A stretch of DNA of 64,000 nt from an uncultured Muribaculaceae bacterium (GTDB lineage: Bacteria; Bacteroidota; Bacteroidia; Bacteroidales; Muribaculaceae), in assembly GCA_910585285.1 (NCBI GenBank), contig CAJUDL010000012.1, positions 20,972 to 84,971 on the forward strand, in the 5' to 3' direction. The notes under the pieces were generated by a model. The model made no database searches. It was not told where the DNA came from and saw only the letters and a list, made by a program, of their open reading frames with translations. Positions within the stretch are counted from its first letter, which is position 1, and every line of letters begins with the position of its first letter. Below, one piece after another: positions 52,216-61,518 of the stretch. The position numbers were made by a program, and so were the translations under genes.

Positions 52216-54519
52216 ATGAATTATAAAAAGACGATACCGGTGTTGATGGCAGTGTCGTTCATCTGCGTGATGTGTTCCTGCGTGTCAAACAGAATAGAAA
52301 ACGCAGAAGTCAGGATGTCTGAATTTATTGACAGCCTGATGCGTGAAATGACGGTTGAGGAGAAACTTGGACAACTGAACTTGGTGACTGGAGGCGATAT
52401 GGTCACCGGTCATGTCATGGAAGTTGAACTTGAGAACCTTATAAGGCGTCAGGAAATTGGAGGAGTCTTCAATGTAAAAGGGGCAGACAAGATTCTGGCT
52501 TTGCAAAAAGTTGCTGTGGAGGAAACAAAGCATGGCATCCCTCTGCTTGTAGGGGCTGATATCATACATGGATATGAGACGGTTTTCCCTATTCCTCTGG
52601 CATTGTCGTGCAGTTTCGACACTGTGGCTATAGAGCGGATGGCGCGAATATCCGCAATCGAGGCGAGCGCGAGCGGTATCAATTGGACCTACAGCCCGAT
52701 GGTTGATATCTGTCGTGATCCGAGATGGGGAAGAATAGCCGAAGGTAATGGAGAGGATCCTTACCTCGGCTCGATCCTCGCTCCGGCATATGTGCGCGGT
52801 TATCAGGGGAAGAATATGTCGGGTAAGAACGAGATTATGTCTTGTGTGAAGCATTTTGCTCTTTATGGCGCATCTGAGGCAGGTAGGGATTACAATGTAG
52901 TGGATATGAGCCGTCAGCGGATGTTCAATGAATATTTCCTACCTTATAAGGCGGCTATCCAGGCAGGTGCGGGGAGCGTTATGACCTCTTTCAATCTCAT
53001 TGACGGCATACCCGCCGCCGCCAATAAATGGCTGATGACTGATGTGTTGCGTAAACTGTGGGGTTTTGACGGACTTCTGGTCACCGATTATGATGTCATA
53101 TCGGAAATGTCTAAACTCGGATATGCTCCCCTTAAAGAGGCTTCTGTCAAGGCTCTTGAGGCGGGAACAGACATGGACATGGTGTCAGCCGGATATTTCA
53201 CCACTCTTGCGCAGTCGTTGAAAAACGGAGACGTGACGGAGAATATGATAGACAATGCATGTCGCAATGTCCTCAAGGCAAAATATCGGCTCGGTCTGTT
53301 TAAAGACCCTTATAAATATTGCGATACAACGGATGTTAAACATAAGGTGTTCACACCCGAACACAGGTCCGCTGCGCGTAAGATTGCAACTGAGACATTC
53401 GTATTGTTAAAGAACAAGAAAGAGCTGCTGCCATTATCGACAAACGGAAAGATAGCTCTTATTGGTCCGATGGCGGATGCCGCCAACAATATGTGTGGAA
53501 TGTGGAGTATGACGTGTTCTCCTTCTAAACACATCTCGCTTTATGACGCCATGCGCGATGCCGTGGGGGAAAAGGCGCAGATTCTCTATTCCAAGGGTTG
53601 CAACATTTATCGGGATGAAGACATGGAGAACCTTGCCAACGGGATTCGCCCGATAGCGCGTGGAGATGATCAGCGTCTCATTGCAGACGCTTTGCGCGCA
53701 GCTTCAGGGGCAGACGTAATTGTGGCTGCATTGGGAGAGTCTGCAGAGATGAGCGGTGAATCCGCTTCGCGTGCAGATCTCGATCTTCCGGATGTGCAGA
53801 AAGAATTGCTGAAGGCACTGGTTGCAACAGGTAAGCCGGTGGTGCTCCTACTTTTTACGGGACGTCCGCTTACACTCACTTGGGAGGATGCCAACGTAGA
53901 TGCAATACTCAACGTATGGTTTGGTGGTAGCGAGGCGGCGAACGCAATCTGCGATGTGCTTTTCGGCAAGGAGTCGCCCTCCGGAAAACTGACCGTGACT
54001 TTCCCCCGGTCGGTAGGACAGATTCCCCTCTATTATAACCATGTCAACACCAGTCGGCCCGATTCCGATCCGGCGGCGTTCAATCGCTATCAAAGCAATT
54101 ATATCGATGAAAGGAATGAACCATTGTATCCTTTCGGATATGGATTGAATTATACAACATTTGCTTATGGTGATCTGCAGCTGGATACTGACACTTTGAC
54201 CCGAGACGGAAAAATCACGGCATCCGTGAAGATTACCAATACCGGAAAACGAAAGGGAACTGAAATTGTGCAGCTTTATTCCCGCGATACGTTTGCTTCT
54301 TTGGCACGTCCGGTAAAAGAATTAAAAGGTTTTCACCGAATAACTTTGAAACCGGGAGAAAGCAAGGTCGTGACGTTCGAGATAACATCCGCAATGCTTG
54401 GTTTTTATAATAACGAACTTGAGTATGTCTGTGAGCCTGGAGAGTTCGAGATTATGGTCGGACCTGATTCGGAAAAACTGAGCGTTAAAAAGTTTTTCTA
54501 TGAAGAGGCGTTTGAATGA
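52216..54519 (+). CDS. GH3 beta-glucosidase-type lipoprotein (BglX-like)
   Basis: A 767-residue glycoside hydrolase family 3 enzyme with a lipoprotein signal (lipobox ICVMCSC). The N-terminal barrel contains MTVEEKLGQLNLVTGG, YSPMVDICRDPRWGRIAEGN (signature) and the nucleophile aspartate in GFDGLLVTDYDVISEM. The alpha/beta sandwich has VIVAALGESAEMSGESASRA with the likely acid/base glutamate. A fibronectin-III-like C-terminal domain follows (YPFGYGLNYTTFAYGD onward). Activity is probably beta-glucosidase or beta-xylosidase. It is anchored to a membrane and is the first trimming enzyme after the binding proteins. Confidence 0.93.
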   Translation: MNYKKTIPVLMAVSFICVMCSCVSNRIENAEVRMSEFIDSLMREMTVEEKLGQLNLVTGGDMVTGHVMEVELENLIRRQEIGGVFNVKGADKILALQKVAVEETKHGIPLLVGADIIHGYETVFPIPLALSCSFDTVAIERMARISAIEASASGINWTYSPMVDICRDPRWGRIAEGNGEDPYLGSILAPAYVRGYQGKNMSGKNEIMSCVKHFALYGASEAGRDYNVVDMSRQRMFNEYFLPYKAAIQAGAGSVMTSFNLIDGIPAAANKWLMTDVLRKLWGFDGLLVTDYDVISEMSKLGYAPLKEASVKALEAGTDMDMVSAGYFTTLAQSLKNGDVTENMIDNACRNVLKAKYRLGLFKDPYKYCDTTDVKHKVFTPEHRSAARKIATETFVLLKNKKELLPLSTNGKIALIGPMADAANNMCGMWSMTCSPSKHISLYDAMRDAVGEKAQILYSKGCNIYRDEDMENLANGIRPIARGDDQRLIADALRAASGADVIVAALGESAEMSGESASRADLDLPDVQKELLKALVATGKPVVLLLFTGRPLTLTWEDANVDAILNVWFGGSEAANAICDVLFGKESPSGKLTVTFPRSVGQIPLYYNHVNTSRPDSDPAAFNRYQSNYIDERNEPLYPFGYGLNYTTFAYGDLQLDTDTLTRDGKITASVKITNTGKRKGTEIVQLYSRDTFASLARPVKELKGFHRITLKPGESKVVTFEITSAMLGFYNNELEYVCEPGEFEIMVGPDSEKLSVKKFFYEEAFE

Positions 54520-54550
54520 GTAGTTATTTGGAGTAATGCCGTAATAATAG

Positions 54551-54607
54551 TGGAAGTGCATTCTTGGATACTTTTGTTGAAAGATTGTTTCCGGGAATGC
54601 AACTCCA
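54551..54607 (+). other. Hairpin between GH3 and the carbohydrate-binding protein gene
   Basis: TGGA-AG-TGCATTC pairs with GAATGCA-AC-TCCA around a ~31-nt loop. There is no T-run, so it may be an RNA stabiliser or processing site that changes expression within the PUL and not a full stop. Confidence 0.45.
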
Positions 54608-54640
54608 TTTATTTATTGTCTAACTTAAAATCTTAATTAC

Positions 54641-56467
54641 ATGAAGCGAATTTTTTTACTATTTTCATGTGCTTGTGCAATTGGTTTGCAATCGTTTGCG
54701 ACAACGGTAATAGAACCCGGTGTCAAATATTACATGCGTAATGTTGCCAATGGTAAGTATTTCTCAATAGGTGCTTATTATGGCACGCATGCCATCGTGA
54801 GTGAAAGTGCAGCTCCGATTACGTTTGAGGCTACTTCCGAAACAAATTCATTCAAACCCAGAACTTCTTGCGGATATCTTCAGCAAATGGATATATATGT
54901 TGACAAGGGTATGGATTATCAGAATCCGGCTGTATGGACTCCAGAGTTACAGAATGACGGCAAGACATTCGTGTTCACCTATATGTATGAGGGGAAACAG
55001 TTGGCAGTCGGAATGGATGGCGATCTTTATGTGAACCAGTGCGACTATAACAAGGATGACAAAGGTCAGCAATGGGAAGTGTTTACACGGGAAGAGATGA
55101 TTGGAATGTTCGATCAGGCATCAGTGGAGAACCCTGTAGAAGCAACCTTTCTGATTGAAGGCGCATCCATTATTCCCAACTCGAGTGAGAATGCCAAATG
55201 GTTGCGTTCGGATGCCGGTGCAAATGCTTTGTTTGAATATGCTGAAGTAACCTCGGGAAATGACTGGCGCCGCACTCAGGCCTACAAGTCATATAATGCC
55301 GCAACAGAAGACGGTGCGTCGACACGTTATACCATTACCAATCTCTCCACCTCCCTTCCTGCCGGGCAGTATCTGCTGACTTGTCAGGCGGTGAGTGATG
55401 GAGCCTCTCCGGTGCTCACAATCAACGGAACAAAATTGGATTATCCTAAAGTTGGAGATAACGGGGATTTCGATGCTATAGTTTTTGGAGATAGAACATA
55501 CAATGGCGAATATAAATCTTCCCTGGCTCCGTTTATAGCCGACGGAAACCTTGAAATCAAATTTGTCAAAGGAGACAACACAAACGCAACTGTGCTTTAT
55601 TTCGATAATTTCAAGCTTTATTATATCGGTAAGGAAAAGATCAATGAGTATGAGCTAACTCATAAGAATGTCAAGAATGCGATGGAAGATGCCAAAGCGA
55701 TTGCCGACAAAATGGGATTGACTGATTTTGACAACAGCGAAGTGTTGAGCCGCTGGACAAATCATGAAATCAAAGGTGACGGAGAGGAAGAGGTACTCTT
55801 GACATATGAGGCTCTTGCTAAGGCAGTCAAAGCGCAGACTGCAATTCCTGCGGATATGACCTATGCGGTTATCAATCCGAGCTTTGAACACGGCACGTTA
55901 GGCTGGACTTTTACATCCGGAGGTGATACCGGTATAAAGGAAAGTACAGGAGGCAATACAACAGATGGTTGCGATGGCAAGTATTACTTCAATACCTGGC
56001 ATGATGCAAAAGGACATCCGGTGTCGCAGGTGCTCAAGGATATGCCTGCCGGTAAGTATAAAGTATCTGTGAAGGCGTCTGCAGAAGGAGGAAAAACACT
56101 ATATCTTACCGTAAACGACAAACATAACAGTGTGGTAATTCCTGAGGGAGAAAGAATGCAGGATACTTTCCAGAATATAGAAATGGAATATACTCTTCCT
56201 GAAAAAGGAGATATGAAAATCGGAGTTGCCGGTGGTAACGACTCTACAGGTGAACTCGTTCCTGACAATGGCGCATGGTACAGAACCGACAATTTCAATG
56301 TGACTCGCGTAGCTGCCAATCCCGCATCAGGTGTCGAGATTCTCGAGGAAGTGGCTACGGAAGCCGTGGAATATTACAATCTTCAGGGAATGAAAGTTGT
56401 CAATCCTGTAAAAGGTCAGATTTATATCATGCGTCAGGGACGCAAGGCTGTAAAGAAAGTTTTCTAA
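54641..56467 (+). CDS. Secreted multi-domain carbohydrate-binding-like protein
   Basis: A 608-residue exported protein with a type I signal peptide (MKRIFLLFSCACAIGLQSFA). Residues ~22-150 look like a ricin/fascin-type trefoil (GVKYYMRNVANGKYFSIG, WEVFTREEM). Residues ~165-330 and ~415-560 look like two galactose-binding jelly rolls (LPAGQYLLTCQAVSDGASPV; INPSFEHGTLGWTF; MPAGKYKVSVKAS), typical of CBM domains. No catalytic site is visible. The C-terminal tail YYNLQGMKVVNPVKGQIYIM resembles that of the BtuG-like protein. It probably tethers or recognises the PUL glycan. Confidence 0.7.
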   Translation: MKRIFLLFSCACAIGLQSFATTVIEPGVKYYMRNVANGKYFSIGAYYGTHAIVSESAAPITFEATSETNSFKPRTSCGYLQQMDIYVDKGMDYQNPAVWTPELQNDGKTFVFTYMYEGKQLAVGMDGDLYVNQCDYNKDDKGQQWEVFTREEMIGMFDQASVENPVEATFLIEGASIIPNSSENAKWLRSDAGANALFEYAEVTSGNDWRRTQAYKSYNAATEDGASTRYTITNLSTSLPAGQYLLTCQAVSDGASPVLTINGTKLDYPKVGDNGDFDAIVFGDRTYNGEYKSSLAPFIADGNLEIKFVKGDNTNATVLYFDNFKLYYIGKEKINEYELTHKNVKNAMEDAKAIADKMGLTDFDNSEVLSRWTNHEIKGDGEEEVLLTYEALAKAVKAQTAIPADMTYAVINPSFEHGTLGWTFTSGGDTGIKESTGGNTTDGCDGKYYFNTWHDAKGHPVSQVLKDMPAGKYKVSVKASAEGGKTLYLTVNDKHNSVVIPEGERMQDTFQNIEMEYTLPEKGDMKIGVAGGNDSTGELVPDNGAWYRTDNFNVTRVAANPASGVEILEEVATEAVEYYNLQGMKVVNPVKGQIYIMRQGRKAVKKVF

Positions 56468-56490
56468 TCGGGAACTCCTGAAAAATAATT

Positions 56491-58707
56491 ATGAAGATAA
56501 ATTCATTGAATCCCTTTTTGGGGGCGATTCTAATTCTTATTGGCGTGCATGGTCTCAAGGCTGAGACCGTGCACGTGTCTACTCCTGCCACCTCACTTGT
56601 GCTTGATGCAGAAAAGGGGAAACCGTTGAAATTCATGTATTACGGCTCTAAAGTGGAATCTTCCGATTTAGAGAGTATACTGTGCGGAGGATCAGTATAT
56701 GCCGATGCGTATCAGGCTTACGGAATCCATCCTGAACATAAGACTTCGTTGGGAGTTGTTCATTCCGATGGAAACATGACAAGCCGGCTTGTAGTTCGGG
56801 ATGTAATGTCGGAGAACAATAACGGTATGGTAAAAACCGTTGTCCGGACTTCCGATGATCTCTATCCCGTTGATGTAGATGTGTGTTACCTAACATATCC
56901 CGGCTGCGATGTGATAGAAACCTGGACTGAAATTATCAACAGGGAAAAGGGCGAGATCAGACTGACTCGTTTCGATTCTACAACGCTTCCCATACGCAAA
57001 GGAAACGTATGGCTGACTCATTTCGCCGGCGACTGGGCAAGTGAATCCCAAATGATTGAGGAACCTCTTGCTTCGGGGCTTAAACGTATTGAAAATACTG
57101 ATGGGACGCGCAACGGGCATTATACCCGGGCGGAAGTGATGCTCTCGCTCGACGGGCGTCCTGATGAGCGGCATGGTGCCACTATTGGTGCAGCTCTGTG
57201 TTATAGTGGTAATTACGCCATTGACATAGATACCCCTGTGGGTGATTGCCATTATTACAGAGCGGGGATTAATCCCGACAATTCAGAATATAGATTAAAA
57301 AAAGGTGAGAAATTCGTAACGCCACCTGTCGCGCTTACTTTCAGTAACGATGGAAAGGGAGGCGTCAGTCGTAATTTTCACCGCTGGGGGCGCGATCATA
57401 TGCTTCCGCATGGCAGTGCTCCCAGAAAAATATTGCTAAACAGTTGGGAAGGAGTATATTTTGATATAGAAGAACCGGTCATGGTCTCGATGATGAAAGA
57501 CATTTCCGACCTTGGAGGTGAATTATTCGTCATGGATGACGGTTGGTTTGGAGGAAAGTATCAACGCAATGATGATACTCGGGCTCTTGGCGACTGGGTA
57601 ACAGATACACGAAAACTCCCGAATGGTCTCAAGGCACTTGCTGACAGTGCAAAGTCGGTAGGTGTTGGTTTCGGTTTGTGGATTGAACCGGAAATGGCGG
57701 ATTTGTCGAGTGAAATATATGAGAAACATCCAGACTGGATTGTAAAAGCTCGCGACAGAAAGCCCGTTACGGGTCGTGGCAACGCACAGGTTGTGCTCGA
57801 TTTTTCCAATCCAGCTGTGCGTGAATATGCAATAGGGGTTGTTGACAAGATACTGAGGGATAATCCTGGAATCGAATATATAAAATGGGATTCAAATTGC
57901 GGCATACATCTTCATGGATCACAATATCTTGACAATAACAGACAGAGTCATCTATATATCGATTGGCACAAGGGATTTGAAGAGGTGATGAATAGATTGC
58001 GGTCACTCCATCCTGAGATTGTGATTCAGGCTTGTGGCGGTGGCGGCGGCAGAGTGAACTGGGGTGTGATGAAATATTTCGACGAGTTCTGGACAAGCGA
58101 CAACACCGATCCTCTACAGCGCATATACACGCAGTGGGGCACTTCTTATTTTTATCCGGCAATGGCAATGGCTGCACATATAAGCGCATCGCCCAATCAT
58201 CAGACGCATCGCAAGACCCCTATAAAATTTCGCGCAGACGTGGCTATGAGCGGTCGTCTTGGTCTTGAGTTGCAGCCTTCGGAAATGTCGGAAGAGGAAA
58301 GGAATGTATGCCGACAGGCAATTGCAGATTACAAGAGTGTAAGAAATACCATCCAGTTGGGAGATCTGTATCGATTAAAGTCTCCTTACGACCGTCAAGG
58401 TGTTGCATCACTTATGTATGTTTCCCCGGATAAAAACGATGCCGTGTTTTTCTGGTATCGGACAGAATCTTTTGCCGGGCAGCGTCTGCCGGTGGTGAAG
58501 ATGGACGGTCTTGACCGAAAACGGATGTATAAGGTTTCCGAACTTAACAGGATAGACGACTCTCCTCTGCCTTTTGAAGGCAAATGCTTCTCCGGTGATT
58601 ATCTCATGAACAATGGTCTTGTATTCCCTTATCCATATATTCATAATGTTGATCATGACAGTTTAAGTGATTTTTCCAGCCGTGTGCTTCATCTTGAGGC
58701 GCTTTGA
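56491..58707 (+). CDS. GH36 alpha-galactosidase
   Basis: A 738-residue exported glycoside hydrolase family 36 enzyme that removes terminal alpha-galactose. The signal peptide (ends GLKA) has no lipobox, so it is periplasmic. The N-terminal beta-supersandwich is followed by the barrel with NSWEGVYFDI, FVMDDGWFGG, GLWIEPEM, the nucleophile aspartate in IEYIKWDSN and the acid/base aspartate in FWTSDNTDP, where all expected residues are present. It gives the best clue to the PUL substrate: a glycan or oligosaccharide with terminal alpha-galactosyl units. It is the last PUL gene. Confidence 0.93.
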   Translation: MKINSLNPFLGAILILIGVHGLKAETVHVSTPATSLVLDAEKGKPLKFMYYGSKVESSDLESILCGGSVYADAYQAYGIHPEHKTSLGVVHSDGNMTSRLVVRDVMSENNNGMVKTVVRTSDDLYPVDVDVCYLTYPGCDVIETWTEIINREKGEIRLTRFDSTTLPIRKGNVWLTHFAGDWASESQMIEEPLASGLKRIENTDGTRNGHYTRAEVMLSLDGRPDERHGATIGAALCYSGNYAIDIDTPVGDCHYYRAGINPDNSEYRLKKGEKFVTPPVALTFSNDGKGGVSRNFHRWGRDHMLPHGSAPRKILLNSWEGVYFDIEEPVMVSMMKDISDLGGELFVMDDGWFGGKYQRNDDTRALGDWVTDTRKLPNGLKALADSAKSVGVGFGLWIEPEMADLSSEIYEKHPDWIVKARDRKPVTGRGNAQVVLDFSNPAVREYAIGVVDKILRDNPGIEYIKWDSNCGIHLHGSQYLDNNRQSHLYIDWHKGFEEVMNRLRSLHPEIVIQACGGGGGRVNWGVMKYFDEFWTSDNTDPLQRIYTQWGTSYFYPAMAMAAHISASPNHQTHRKTPIKFRADVAMSGRLGLELQPSEMSEEERNVCRQAIADYKSVRNTIQLGDLYRLKSPYDRQGVASLMYVSPDKNDAVFFWYRTESFAGQRLPVVKMDGLDRKRMYKVSELNRIDDSPLPFEGKCFSGDYLMNNGLVFPYPYIHNVDHDSLSDFSSRVLHLEAL

Positions 58708-58731
58708 TCAAGGAATAATCAAATAACTCGG

Positions 58732-58786
58732 GTATAATAAAAATATAAGGATTGCCATCATGGCAATCCTTATATTTTTATTATAC
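58732..58786. terminator. Perfect 55-bp palindromic bidirectional terminator
   Basis: Two 27-bp arms, complementary without a mismatch, flank a single C at 58759. The stem core is AAGGATTGCCAT/ATGGCAATCCTT; the A/T-rich outer arms supply the U-run on each strand. It lies between the convergent GH36 and POT genes and can stop transcription in both directions. Confidence 0.92.
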
Positions 58787-58797
58787 AGTCGTGTTTA

Positions 58798-60318
58798 TTA
58801 TTTTGTTACGCGTTCGAGCCAGTTGACCATCGCGAACATTACGCCCATCGAGACAACGCAGACAGAGAGGAAGACGGTCCATGCAACCCATATGGGGCAA
58901 GCATTGTAGATAAGTGGACCGATCCAGAGCAGGAGGTTGCCGACTGCTGTCGCACCGAGCCAGAGACCCTGGCAGAGACCTTGAAGATGCTTGGGTGCCA
59001 CCTTCGATACGAATGAAAGACCGAGGGGGGAGATGAAGAGCTCTGCTACAGTTAGGAAGAAATAAAGGACGAATAGTACCCAGGGACCGGTCTTGAGACC
59101 TTCTGCCACGGCGGGAGCAAGACTCTTGAACTCATCTGCGGAGGGATACCCTTTCACTGCGGAGAAAATAGTGAGGAAAAGATATGCTATGCCGGCAAGA
59201 CCCATACCGATCGCAATCTTTTTCGGAGTGGAAATCTCTTTGCCTCTCTTTGCGAGCATGGAGAAGATCCACATCACAATCGGGGTGAGGATGATCACAT
59301 AGAAGGGATTGAGCGCCTGCCAGATCTCGGGTTGAACAGAGTCTGTCTTCACGAAGTCGCGGGCGAAGAGTGAAAGCGATGTTCCGTTCTGATGGAAAGA
59401 GAACCAGAAGAAGATGGCGATTCCAAGCACTGCGAAGAGAGCATACATGCGCTGTTTAATCTCTTTTGCCATGCGTGCCTTTTCCTCGGGAGTGTACTGC
59501 ACGGTTTCCGCCTTGTCTTTCTTTGCAGGAGATGGAAGACCATTCTTTGTTGCAAGGAAGATTGCCAGTGAAATCAACATTGCAGCCACGGAAGCGATGA
59601 AGCTGTAGTGGATACCGGTGTTGAACACGTCAAGATACTGGGTGCAGAATCCTGCCACATCCTGCATGTTGCCACCCATTTCGGTTATGAGGGCATAGAG
59701 GTTGTCGGCATTCTGCTGGTTCATGTTGTCGCTTACGCTCAGGTATTCGTGACAGAGCGCCGGGAGCGATGCATTGTAAGCAAGATTATGCACGCCGAGC
59801 CACCATGATCTGAGAATCGGGGCGATGAACGGAGCCATTACACCTCCGATGTTGATGAATACGTAGAAGATCTGGAAACCGGAATCGCGCTGGGATGCAT
59901 AGCGGGGATTATCGTAGAGCTGACCAACGATAGCCTGCAGGTTGCCTTTGAACAGACCATTTCCGAAAGCAATAAGGAAAAGCGCTACGCACGTGAGTGT
60001 CAACAGCCATGTGGTGTTTTCCGGGGTGGCAAGGATTGGCACTGCGAGCACCACATAACCGGCGGTCATTACCATGAGTCCGGAGATGATGGTTCCCTTA
60101 TAATTCTGTGTGCGGTCGGCAATAAGACCGCCGACAAGACTCAGGATGTAGATTCCTGCATAGAAACAGGAATACACGATGGCACTCGTTTCCTCCTTTA
60201 AGCCGAATTTAGAGCACAGGAACAACACGAGCACCGCGTTCATGATGTAATAGCCGAATCGTTCGCCCATGTTTGAGAGGGCAGCCGGGATAAGGCCTTT
60301 GGGTTGGTTCTTGAACAT
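58798..60318 (-). CDS. POT-family proton-coupled peptide transporter
   Basis: A 506-residue inner-membrane transporter of the proton-dependent oligopeptide (POT/PTR) family with 12-14 helices. Family features are ALSNMGERFGYYIMNAVLVL (ExxER-like region of helix 1), GGLIADRTQNYKGTI, GNGLFKGNLQAIVGQLYD, and QIFYVFINIGGVMAPF (PTR2 signature region). A ~40-residue loop after helix 6 holds the extra segment around residues 180-220. It takes up di- or tripeptides. It is a lone gene; a MITE-like element lies upstream. Confidence 0.93.
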   Translation of the reverse strand: MFKNQPKGLIPAALSNMGERFGYYIMNAVLVLFLCSKFGLKEETSAIVYSCFYAGIYILSLVGGLIADRTQNYKGTIISGLMVMTAGYVVLAVPILATPENTTWLLTLTCVALFLIAFGNGLFKGNLQAIVGQLYDNPRYASQRDSGFQIFYVFINIGGVMAPFIAPILRSWWLGVHNLAYNASLPALCHEYLSVSDNMNQQNADNLYALITEMGGNMQDVAGFCTQYLDVFNTGIHYSFIASVAAMLISLAIFLATKNGLPSPAKKDKAETVQYTPEEKARMAKEIKQRMYALFAVLGIAIFFWFSFHQNGTSLSLFARDFVKTDSVQPEIWQALNPFYVIILTPIVMWIFSMLAKRGKEISTPKKIAIGMGLAGIAYLFLTIFSAVKGYPSADEFKSLAPAVAEGLKTGPWVLFVLYFFLTVAELFISPLGLSFVSKVAPKHLQGLCQGLWLGATAVGNLLLWIGPLIYNACPIWVAWTVFLSVCVVSMGVMFAMVNWLERVTK

Positions 60319-60345
60319 GTAGATTAAGATTTACTATTAAAAATT

Positions 60346-60676
60346 AGAAGCTGTTTAAAAATAAAAGTTAAATTTGGGGCGGCTATCTTACAGTTAAAAT
60401 TCATTTAAGGCAAAGGAGCATAGCGGGCTATGTGACTGCGCCGCGAATGGATTTTAACGGAAGAGAGCCGGACAAACAGTAATTTCTATTTATTTACATG
60501 CTTCGTTTGTTAAAAGTTTTAAATCATGCTGTTTTTAAAGTTACCTTGAGTCTCGCATCCTTGGGCATATTTCTCCTTTCGGCTCAGTCACATAGCCCGC
60601 TATGCTCCTTCTCCTCAAGAAGAAATCTGCTCCAAGTATGCGACCCCAAATTAACTTTTATTTTTAAACAGCTTCT
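60346..60676. mobile_element. MITE-like inverted-repeat element
   Basis: A 331-bp non-coding element with ~35-bp terminal inverted repeats (AGAAGCTGTTTAAAAATAAA at 60346 and its complement ending at 60676; one single-base gap further in). Nested inside is a second inverted pair, GGAGCATAGCGGGCTATGTG (60416 region) and its complement (60585 region), each itself palindromic (CATAGCGGGCTATG). No transposase frame is present. The right end meets the sufE stop codon. It has the look of a MITE or a large cruciform insertion. Confidence 0.75.
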
Positions 60677-61104
60677 TATTTGGAATCAAGGAGTTTGTAT
60701 GCTTTGGCATAGTTGTGGATCTGTTTCACCATTGCCACGAGTCCGTTAGAGCGGGTGGGGGAGAGGTGTTCTTTCAGTCCGATTTTGTCGATGAAATAAA
60801 GATCGGTGTTCAAGATTTCATCGGGTGTGCGTTCGTTAAACACACGCATAAGGAGCGCCACAATCCCTTTTACGATCAGCGCGTCGGAATCGGCTTCAAA
60901 TTTGATCCGGTCATCGGTGTCGCGTTGCGCCGAAATCCAGACCCGGCTCTGGCAACCTTCGATGAGGTTCTGAGGAGTCTTTTCAGCTTCGGGATACTCG
61001 GGAAGAGTGTTTCCAAGCTCTATGATATAAGCATAGCGGTCCATCCAATCGGTGAGACCGTCGAATTCTTCGATTATTTCGTCTTGTGTTTCGTTAACAG
61101 TCAT
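60676..61104 (-). CDS. sufE: Cysteine desulfuration protein SufE
   Basis: A 142-residue SufE, which accepts persulfide sulfur from the desulfurase SufS for Fe-S cluster assembly. The active cysteine is in NLIEGCQSRVWISA. Other family features are FDGLTDWMDRYAYIIELG, LPEYPEAEKTP and GLKEHLSPTRSNGL. ATG 61104 is chosen (the frame runs open to 61134) because the family A repeat occupies the sequence upstream. No sufS gene is in the window. Confidence 0.93.
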   Translation of the reverse strand: MTVNETQDEIIEEFDGLTDWMDRYAYIIELGNTLPEYPEAEKTPQNLIEGCQSRVWISAQRDTDDRIKFEADSDALIVKGIVALLMRVFNERTPDEILNTDLYFIDKIGLKEHLSPTRSNGLVAMVKQIHNYAKAYKLLDSK

Positions 61105-61115
61105 TTTTTTAAATT

Positions 61116-61286
61116 TAAGTTTCGCGAGCTTCAACTTAAAGTTTAGAAGTTTAAAAGTTTAGAAGTTTACCAGATGCGAATATGACTGAGTTTATAATTT
61201 TTTTCCATCAAACGAATAAACTCATAAACTGCGCACAGCGCGATTAAACTTATAAACTTCAACTTTATGCTTGCTAAAGTTGAATA
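61116..61286 (-). repeat. Family A repeat, copy A5
   Basis: A 171-bp copy on the minus strand lying wholly between a -7 box (61305-61298) and the sufE start codon, 11 bp from the ATG. It is therefore transcribed as 5' leader. Confidence 0.85.
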
Positions 61287-61297
61287 GTAATTTTCTC

Positions 61298-61305
61298 CAA
61301 AGTTA
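61298..61305 (-). promoter_or_regulatory. -7 box for sufE
   Basis: TAACTTTG on the minus strand fits TAnnTTTG. It lies just upstream of repeat A5 and diverges from the greA promoter. Confidence 0.55.
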
Positions 61306-61353
61306 ATAATTTTTATAAAACCATAAAATATTTATGATAAAAAAGGGAGGATA

Positions 61354-61386
61354 TTTGTTATATCAAAATAAAAGAGTTAAATTTGC
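61354..61386 (+). promoter_or_regulatory. Promoter of greA
   Basis: TTTG (61354-61357), 20 bp spacer, then TAAATTTGC (61378-61386): a full match to the Bacteroidetes pattern. The leader to greA is about 125 nt. Confidence 0.8.
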
Positions 61387-61518
61387 ACCCGAAATAAGAA
61401 CGACGGACTAACCGTCAGAAAGGGTCTTTTTTTTCCGGATCATCAATCGGTGATGATGCCGAATCGAGAAAAAGGATTCTTTATTTTTTTAACGCTTACC
61501 AATAAACAAAAATATATT

